The notes below the pieces were generated by a model that ran no database searches, was not told the origin of the DNA, and saw nothing but the letters and a program-made list of their open reading frames with translations. A DNA stretch of 42,594 nt. Source: Hondaea fermentalgiana (lineage: Eukaryota; Sar; Bigyra; Thraustochytrida; Thraustochytriidae). Position numbers and translations under genes: made by a program. The DNA lies in NCBI GenBank assembly GCA_014084085.1, contig NPFB01000154.1, positions 1 through 42,594 on the forward strand, written 5' to 3'. Within the stretch, counting starts at the first letter, position 1. Each line of letters starts with the position of its first letter. Of the stretch, positions 36,670 through 42,594 are shown one piece after another.

Positions 36670-37857
36670 AAAAGGTGGAAATCGAAATCGATAAGTAGAG
36701 ACCTGGAGCGCCCGGCACAAAAAGAAACAAAGCTGTCACGTATCCTCAGTTGTGTGCATGTGTTTTTTGAAATATCCTTCGTGTATTTGCAGGCTTATCT
36801 CCCATTCGTCTCGCTCGTTCTATGACGCAAGCTTATTTTTTTGTCAAAATGAGGTCAGTCGGGAAATATCGCCACGTACTACATGCATCTGATTACCGGT
36901 CATCACACGAAATCAAAATGAAGACAAGTTTTTCTAAAAAAAATATTACAAACACAATCAAAATATCTACACTCAAGAAAAGAGCTGCCAGTGAAACACC
37001 CGACGTCTTTCTTTACTGAGACGTCGCACTGGGCTTACGTCTCTTGTGCTTGCTAGGCTCGTTGAGAATCTATGGATGGTTCTGTGCAAGGGCGTTATAC
37101 ATTGTCAGTCATCGTTCCGAGTAAACGTGTTGCGTCAAAAAGCAACGGGTCCTTTCTCTGAGGAGACAGCAATCAGGGAATTGTAGTCTTTTAGTGAGTC
37201 ACACGAAGGTTCAACCTAAGTTTGTATCTTCATCTTGCTGTCTCGTCTCCAAAAGAAATAGGACTCGCCTCTTTCTCCCGCCACGTTTCAGAGTTTACAA
37301 AGTGAGCGAGCTCAGCCATCGTCACCTACTCTTCATCCACGAATAACAACGAATAACTAGCTGCAGATCAAACCCTGTGGCATCCCGTCGAGAAAGGCGG
37401 CGCGGCAACGCTAGGCCGCCCTCGGCAGTACTGCCATCACCGCGATGATCCCAACCATCCACGATCGAGGTCTGCTTATCCCCGCCTTCTCGATTTGCCG
37501 CCTCTGCATTGAAATGAGTGGGTCTGGAAATTTGACCCATGTCTGTGAGAGAGTGGTACCTTTCGTGCCAATAATTTATCAGCGGGGAATGCGGGGACTC
37601 GATATGGCCGTTCGTTTTCCAACAGCCCCCTTAGTAGTCATTCATTCATTCATTCATGCATGCAATCCCTCGACCCGATTCGTGCAGCGCAAGGTTCCGG
37701 AGAAGCTGGGCCAGAGCGGTATTGCTCCGAGCTCGCGCCACCCTCGCCCCGCCGCCCGCGCGCACCCCGATTGAGCAAGAAATTGCGCAGGAGGCCAGGA
37801 CAAGGCTCAGCGCGGGAGCAAGCAACCCAACAAGCGAACAAACGACAGAACGATACG
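36670..37857. other. Intergenic stretch, no gene seen; DNAAF1 upstream region
   Basis: It is AT-richer (36700-37000) than neighbouring DNA, with only short open frames. A TTCA/ATTC repeat lies at about 37640-37656. An in-frame ATG at 37660 could extend DNAAF1 by 66 low-complexity residues. Confidence 0.55.
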
Positions 37858-39339
37858 ATGGTGGGCGTGGACATGACCAAGTTAGCCCTGCGCGAGTCGT
37901 GCGAGAAGAACAAGCTATACAGGACGCCTAGGCTTAACGACAAACTCTACCTGCACTACAAGGGCTGGAAACGCATCGAAAACCTTGACGAGTACACGGG
38001 TCTCAAGGTGCTCTGGCTTGAGGGCAACGGTCTGCTTAAGATCGAGGGACTCGAGCACCAAAAGGAGCTGCGCACACTTTACCTGCACGAAAATGTTCTA
38101 GAAAAAATTGAGAATCTCGAAAACCAGGCGAACCTCGACACGCTCAATTTGGCACAGAACTTTATCGAAAAGATCGAGAACCTCGAGCACATGAAGGAGC
38201 TCAAGACCCTTCTCTTGCCGCAGAATCGGCTCAAGGAGCTCGCCAACATCGAGCACGTGACCAAACTTCCGGAACTTTCTTGCCTGGACATTCAAAAGAA
38301 CAAGATCGAGGATCCTGCCATCCTCGACGTTCTTGAGCGCTGCGAAAAGCTCTCCGTGCTCTACTTGCAAGGAAATCCATGCGTCAAGAAGATCAGGTTC
38401 TACCGAAAGACCACCATTGCACGTCTCAAATCGCTCAAGTACCTCGATGACCGGCCCGTTTTCCCAGAAGAGCGCTTGCGCGCAGAGGCGTGGTGCCGTG
38501 GACTTGCGGAGGGTAGCGTCGAGGCCGCTCGTGCATGTGAAAAGGCCGAGCTTGATCGACAGCGCAAAGAAAAGCAGGAAAAAGAGGAGGCGAACTTTCG
38601 TGCCTTTGAGAAGATGATGCTCGATGGCAAGCGCATTCGCGCCGAGCGTGAGGCCGCTGCCAAGGCTGCGGCAGCTGCAGCGGCATCAGCACCGGGATCC
38701 GAGACCGAGGCTGGACCTGTTGCCGCGGCTCCCGTGGCGCCTCCTGTGGCCCCGCCTGTGGAGTCCACGTCCGCAGCTAATGCCACTGCTACCCCAACTG
38801 ATGCATCGATGGATCACGAAAGTGCACCTGCGATGGCAATGGCTGCTCCACCTGTGCCACCTCCTCTATCTGACGATGCCACATTAACAGCGCAGGTTCC
38901 TGCACAGGCGTCTCCGGTGCTTGTAAACCCATACTCAGGTGAGAAGGTTATCAAGCGGCCAGAAAACCCCGCAAGCAAAGCATTCCGCGAGGACAAGCTC
39001 CGCCGTGCCCAAGCTCGCGCGGACAACCTTGATGCGGCGGAAACGCAAGCAAATTCTTCGCAGGACGAACCTGCGTCAGAGCAGACGGTCACTTCGTCTT
39101 CTGATGATGATAAAAAGGAGCAAGACTCAATCTCGACTGCAAAAATGGCAGATGGTCCTGCTTTGCAGGCTGATAAGGTCGATGGTGCTGAAGAAGAAGA
39201 GGAGGCCAAGGAAGAAGGCGAGAATGCGGCAAGCCCACTTCCCGCGCCGACGCAGACAGTTCCAGCAAACAAGCTCACGCAAAACGCAAGCGAAGAGGAC
39301 TCGCGACGCGAGGAAGCTGCCTTCGATGAACTGGACTAA
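37858..39339 (+). CDS. DNAAF1: Dynein axonemal assembly factor 1 (LRRC50/ODA7 homologue)
   Basis: This is 493 residues from the ATG at 37858. The start ([19 protein letters not shown] then [12 protein letters not shown]) matches the family signature. Six SDS22-type LRRs follow, with the repeated IENLE motif, to about residue 170. The LRR cap reads [12 protein letters not shown], then AEAWCRGL. Next come a Lys/Glu-rich helix and an Ala/Pro/Glu-rich disordered tail. In Chlamydomonas and animals this cytoplasmic factor is needed to pre-assemble outer and inner dynein arms. Its presence means the organism makes motile cilia or flagella. The tail is probably fast-evolving. The frame is open upstream to an ATG at 37660, but family similarity begins only at the chosen start. 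Confidence 0.93.
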   Translation: MVGVDMTKLALRESCEKNKLYRTPRLNDKLYLHYKGWKRIENLDEYTGLKVLWLEGNGLLKIEGLEHQKELRTLYLHENVLEKIENLENQANLDTLNLAQNFIEKIENLEHMKELKTLLLPQNRLKELANIEHVTKLPELSCLDIQKNKIEDPAILDVLERCEKLSVLYLQGNPCVKKIRFYRKTTIARLKSLKYLDDRPVFPEERLRAEAWCRGLAEGSVEAARACEKAELDRQRKEKQEKEEANFRAFEKMMLDGKRIRAEREAAAKAAAAAAASAPGSETEAGPVAAAPVAPPVAPPVESTSAANATATPTDASMDHESAPAMAMAAPPVPPPLSDDATLTAQVPAQASPVLVNPYSGEKVIKRPENPASKAFREDKLRRAQARADNLDAAETQANSSQDEPASEQTVTSSSDDDKKEQDSISTAKMADGPALQADKVDGAEEEEEAKEEGENAASPLPAPTQTVPANKLTQNASEEDSRREEAAFDELD

Positions 39340-39497
39340 GTTACGTGAATGTGGAAAGAAAGAAAAAAGGTGATCATTTTATTTCCGCAAAAAGTCGCAT
39401 CAGGCCTATTGCATCCGCATTTGTATTCATACTTGTCTTTGTCTTTGGTCGTTGCGTCCCGCGACAAAAACAGAGGCAGCGCAGCACATACCTTTAA
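39340..39497. other. Convergent 3' flanks
   Basis: 158 bp between the DNAAF1 stop and the dioxygenase-AKR stop. Nothing recognised. Confidence 0.5.
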
Positions 39498-41531
39498 TTA
39501 CTTGAGACTTGTGGCAGAACCGTCGTAAATGGGCACAAAAGTGTTAAAGGCAGCCTCGCAGAACACTCCAGGGTCATTAAATCGGCGATTCCTGTTGAGC
39601 GCAGAAATTGTGCGCATCTCCTCGTCATCAAGCTGCAGAGCCACGGCCTCGAGGTTCGAAACAATGTGATCCGGATTAGAGGACTTGAAAACGGCACATG
39701 TGCCGCGCTGCAGTGCCCAGCGCAAGACGACCTGGTGTACCGTGCTGCCGTGCTTGTCTGCAATGGCCTTGACCTGCTCGTTTTGCAGAACACTATCGTC
39801 ATCCGAGGCCATGCCAATCTCCACGTAACTTGCGTGGCCCAGCGGGGAAAAGGCCATAACCTTGATATCCATGGAACGCGCGTACGCGACGAGATGCTCT
39901 TGCGTGTTGAGCGGGTGAAGCTCGACCTGGAGAACGGCGGGAGGGAACTTGGCATAGGCCATCATGTCACGCAGCAATTGCACTGAGAAATTGCAAACAC
40001 CAATGGCGCGCGCGCGCCCGCTCACCACCTCAGCCTCCATGTAGCGCCACGTGCGTTCGATGGGAATGCGTGCGAGCTCCACGCGCGGGTTTTCGGCGTC
40101 TGGGTCATAGAACCATTCCGGTGGGTAGCGCTTTTCGAAAGGGACAAATTTCTGAGGGATCGGAAAGTGGATCATGTACAGATCGACATAGTCAAGCTGA
40201 AGATCTTTGAGCGTCTTGGTCAGCGCAGCAGGCACCTTGTCACCATGGTAGGTGTTCCAAAGTTTGGAGACCACAAAGAGATCCTCACGGGTTACAATGC
40301 CTTCGCTGATGGCCTGGCGAATGCCGTCGCCCACCTCCTTTTCGTTGCCATAGTCGCACGCACAGTCAAGGTGACGAACTCCCGCCTTGATGGCCTTGAG
40401 CACGATCTCGGCAGTCACATCCTTGGGCAGCTTCCAAAGTCCGAAACCGAGCCGGGGCATAAAGGCGCCGTTGTACAGGCGGTCAAGAACGGGCGTGCCA
40501 ACGGCCTTGGCCTCGAGCTCCTTGCTGCTGGCAAAGGTGCCAGCAAGCGGGACGCGTCCCACGGATGCCAAAACACGCCGCGCTGACGAGTACGTGTTGC
40601 GCGAGTGCATCGCAACGCGATTGTCCACAATGATTGCGTCGCCCTTTTGCCAGGGTACGCAGACGCGCTCGCGGTGCATAAAGTCCGCGACGGCCTCGAG
40701 CGCCTCTGATTGAATGTACGTACCATCGCCGTACATGACGGCCTTGGTCGGGTCGTTGCGGCTATCGACCCAGCCCTTGAAGGCGGCGACGATGGAGTTA
40801 AAGAACACCTTGGTGCCAGGGGATCCTGGCTCGCCACGGACGCCTGGGACAATGTTGGTCACATTGCGGAGGTCTCCGTTCGGGAGCCATTCCCACTCGT
40901 GGCCCATCTCGCGCATCTTGGCCTCAGCCTCGGCCTTGTTGCTCACGAGAAAGGTATTTTTCCACGAGCGTCCGATCGCTGACGATTCGTCGTCTTCCTC
41001 TGGCATGACTCGTGCGTATTTCACGCCGAGCTCCTCGACCTTGTGCGCGGCCTCGGGGAACTTTTGCTCGAAGAAGGACCAAACTTTGCGCGAAAGGATG
41101 AGCGGCGTCTCACCACCGCTCTCGGGCGCCACCTCGCAGTAGAACATGACATAGTCCGGGGGATTGCTCACCTGAGCCATTTCGTGGTGAAACGGGATTG
41201 GCTCGCTCGGGGGCGACTCGTTGGCAGTAAATACGTAGTCGCCAACAATGTTGCGGCGCACGGCGGCCCCGCCCACGTACGGCATATTCTCGAGATCGAG
41301 GCTCTGGACGACCTCTCCAAAGTCTTCAGGTTTCTCGATCGCAAAGCCGCGCAGCAGCACGGCTCCGTGCTGACGTGCCAGTTCACGTACCAGGTCGCGC
41401 TGCGCCGCGACGGTCTCCGCGGGTTTGCTCTTGCTCGCCTCGGACGCCGGTCCCAGCGTCAGCGGGAACACCTTGCCGTCCTCCATCTTGGCGGCATCGT
41501 TCGTCACCTCCACGAACCCGCTGCCCTCCAT
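39498..41531 (-). CDS. Fusion of TauD/TfdA-type dioxygenase and aldo-keto reductase
   Basis: This is a 677-residue single exon. Residues about 40-330 form a TauD-like Fe(II)/2-oxoglutarate dioxygenase. The metal ligands fit IPFHHEMAQ (HxE, from His114 on) and the distal His in AMHSRNTYSSARRVL, whose Arg would bind 2-oxoglutarate. Residues about 345-665 form an aldo-keto reductase. The tetrad is Asp and Tyr in HLDCACDYGNEKEVG, Lys in FVVSKLWNT and His in LYMIHFPI. IHFPI...FVPFEKRYPPEW is close to xylose/mannose-6-phosphate reductase-type AKR2. IGVCNFS and FKSSNPDHI complete the NADPH site. The bifunctional enzyme could oxidise a substrate and then reduce the resulting carbonyl. No intron or stop separates the halves. 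The substrate is unknown. Confidence 0.92.
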   Translation of the reverse strand: MEGSGFVEVTNDAAKMEDGKVFPLTLGPASEASKSKPAETVAAQRDLVRELARQHGAVLLRGFAIEKPEDFGEVVQSLDLENMPYVGGAAVRRNIVGDYVFTANESPPSEPIPFHHEMAQVSNPPDYVMFYCEVAPESGGETPLILSRKVWSFFEQKFPEAAHKVEELGVKYARVMPEEDDESSAIGRSWKNTFLVSNKAEAEAKMREMGHEWEWLPNGDLRNVTNIVPGVRGEPGSPGTKVFFNSIVAAFKGWVDSRNDPTKAVMYGDGTYIQSEALEAVADFMHRERVCVPWQKGDAIIVDNRVAMHSRNTYSSARRVLASVGRVPLAGTFASSKELEAKAVGTPVLDRLYNGAFMPRLGFGLWKLPKDVTAEIVLKAIKAGVRHLDCACDYGNEKEVGDGIRQAISEGIVTREDLFVVSKLWNTYHGDKVPAALTKTLKDLQLDYVDLYMIHFPIPQKFVPFEKRYPPEWFYDPDAENPRVELARIPIERTWRYMEAEVVSGRARAIGVCNFSVQLLRDMMAYAKFPPAVLQVELHPLNTQEHLVAYARSMDIKVMAFSPLGHASYVEIGMASDDDSVLQNEQVKAIADKHGSTVHQVVLRWALQRGTCAVFKSSNPDHIVSNLEAVALQLDDEEMRTISALNRNRRFNDPGVFCEAAFNTFVPIYDGSATSLK

Positions 41532-41562
41532 CCTGCTCGGGCGTCTATCTGGCCTCTTCGTT

Positions 41563-41600
41563 CGGTCGGTCGGTCGGTCGGTCGGTCGGTCGGTCGGTCG
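41563..41600 (+). repeat. (CGGT)n microsatellite
   Basis: About nine tandem tetranucleotides lie 30 bp upstream of the dioxygenase-AKR start codon, within its probable 5' leader. Confidence 0.9.
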
Positions 41601-41727
41601 ATACGTTGGTCAAGCGAGCGAGTGATTGGGGTTTGCTCCAGCCAGCAAGCCGCGCCGCACATCACATGATTCTGTCCTTCTCGTGCCAGGTCAAGATTAT
41701 CTCCACGAGAAAAAGGTCCCCAAAATC

Positions 41728-41778
41728 ACCATACCATACCATACCATGCCATGCCACGCCACGCCACGCCACGCCACC
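41728..41778 (+). repeat. Drifting pentanucleotide repeat ACCAT to GCCAT to GCCAC
   Basis: The unit changes stepwise along the array: CCATA four times, CCATG twice, then CCACG five times. This records point changes followed by local re-amplification. Confidence 0.85.
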
Positions 41779-42594
41779 ACGCCACCGCACCACGCCATGT
41801 CATGCATCTTCGAGCCATGCATCCCTCTGTGCGCAAATGTGCGTCGCAAAGAAGAGCTCGCTCGACCTCCGCCCGGTCTGGCCCGGCAGGCTGCGGCAGG
41901 CTGGCACGATGGCGCGACCGCTCCTGTCGCCCGCCTGGCACGATGGCTGCGCTCCCTTCCTTCCTCTCCTTCCTTCCTTTCCTTGCTTTCTTCACGACCC
42001 GCGACGTTCTCGCGAACACCGCCCGCAGAGTGTGTGCGCGTTCTCGCTCTCGCTCTCGCTCTCTCTCGTCTTCGCTGTTGGCGATGCTATGAAGCGAGCG
42101 CAATGCAAGGCGACCACATCCGAGTCAAGCAGGGGCGCAGACTCTGATCCAAGCTCGAGGCAGCCTCGCAGACAGCAGCAGCGGCTGCAGCGGCTGCAGG
42201 AGACGCGTGCAGCAAGCAGTCAAGGCGCAGGGCGGGTTTGGGCCTCGTCGCGATGCCCTGACGCGCGAAGACCCTGGCCAAGAGAAGAAGATGTCTGCAG
42301 CAAGCGGCCGAGCTTCGAAACCCTCTTCGAACCCGTGCAACGGGGCCCGGCCCGACTTCCCGCTCGCGCTCCACGTCCCGTCCGGCCCGGAGCCAGACTG
42401 GGACGCGGCGCCCGGCGCGGCAACGCTGCCGACTCGAGCGAAAGCGCAAGTGCGGGTTAACCTGCACTTGGCTGAAAGGCCGTCTCGCCTCGAAGGCGCT
42501 CGTAAATGAGCGCAGATCGCGATCATCGCGCCCCGTCGCGGCTCCTTCGCGCGCGCGCGAGGCTCGGCTCGGAGCGCGGGCGGGAGGCTCGGCC

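Larger units (their letters stand above)
41532..42594. other. Upstream region of the dioxygenase-AKR gene, repeat-rich
   Basis: It contains (CGGT)n, a drifting pentanucleotide repeat, CT-rich tracts (42037-42068) and CAG/CTG-rich sequence (42170-42200). No convincing gene was seen. A short plus-strand frame from an ATG at 42291 to 42509 (72 codons) could be the start of a gene that continues beyond the window, but it has no recognisable motif. Confidence 0.4.

Noticed and set aside
36670..37600. Possible snoRNA or small RNA gene in the AT-richer intergenic stretch
   Set aside because: I could not find paired C/D or H/ACA boxes with a closing stem.
41375..42460. 361-codon plus-strand frame at the right end
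   Set aside because: The first part is antisense to the dioxygenase domain and the rest runs through CGGT and CCACG repeats. No motif was found.

Overview
This 42.6 kb window is eukaryotic nuclear DNA from a flagellated protist. It holds a spliced tRNA, GT-AG introns, a conventional kinesin, an axonemal-dynein assembly factor, an APC/C subunit and several proteins with mitochondrial-type presequences. Most genes are single long exons in GC-rich DNA full of short tandem repeats, on both strands, and there is no operon logic. My best guess is a stramenopile, probably a labyrinthulomycete/thraustochytrid. That is inference from gene style and content, not from a marker gene.

Layout, left to right. 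(1) 1-3923 (+): the 3' part of a gene whose LRRs lie one per 84-bp exon in a tandem exon-intron array, followed by ankyrin, coiled-coil, RING and Rcat-like zinc modules and a membrane segment. A decayed copy of its 3' end follows. (2) 5186-6826 (-): a cytochrome P450. (3) 8191-9747 (+): a mitochondrial iron-sulfur L-serine dehydratase. (4) 10148-10252 (-): a tRNA with a 32-nt intron. (5) 10406-11818 (-): a NudC-like Nudix hydrolase. (6) 12466-13146 (-): a tandem GYF protein. (7) 13603-16167 (-): a kinesin-1 heavy chain. (8) 16619-18472 (-): an unrecognised acidic/Ser-rich protein. (9) 19707-20840 (+): a D-2-hydroxyacid dehydrogenase, with a TIR/TSD-bounded mobile element containing a 100-N gap inserted at its stop codon. 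(10) 21832-22092 (+): bL36m. (11) 22423-25674 (-): a long coiled-coil protein. (12) 26152-27558 (+): an unrecognised coiled-coil/EF-hand-like protein. (13) 27719-32356 (-): a 1545-residue TIR-NACHT-WD40 protein. (14) 33725-34309 (+): APC15, two exons. (15) 34593-35318 (-): a METTL13/CSKMT-type methyltransferase. (16) 35485-36669 (+): an alpha/beta hydrolase-fold protein without its nucleophile. (17) 37858-39339 (+): DNAAF1/LRRC50. (18) 39498-41531 (-): a TauD-type dioxygenase fused to an aldo-keto reductase.

The genes do not form one pathway. The most unusual items are the TIR-NACHT-WD40 protein, which has the architecture of a STAND-type innate sensor in a unicellular eukaryote, and the LRR-cassette/ankyrin/RBR-like gene with its recently amplified exon-intron units. 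Next are the dioxygenase-AKR fusion and the transposable element with perfect inverted repeats and an 8-bp target duplication around an assembly gap.
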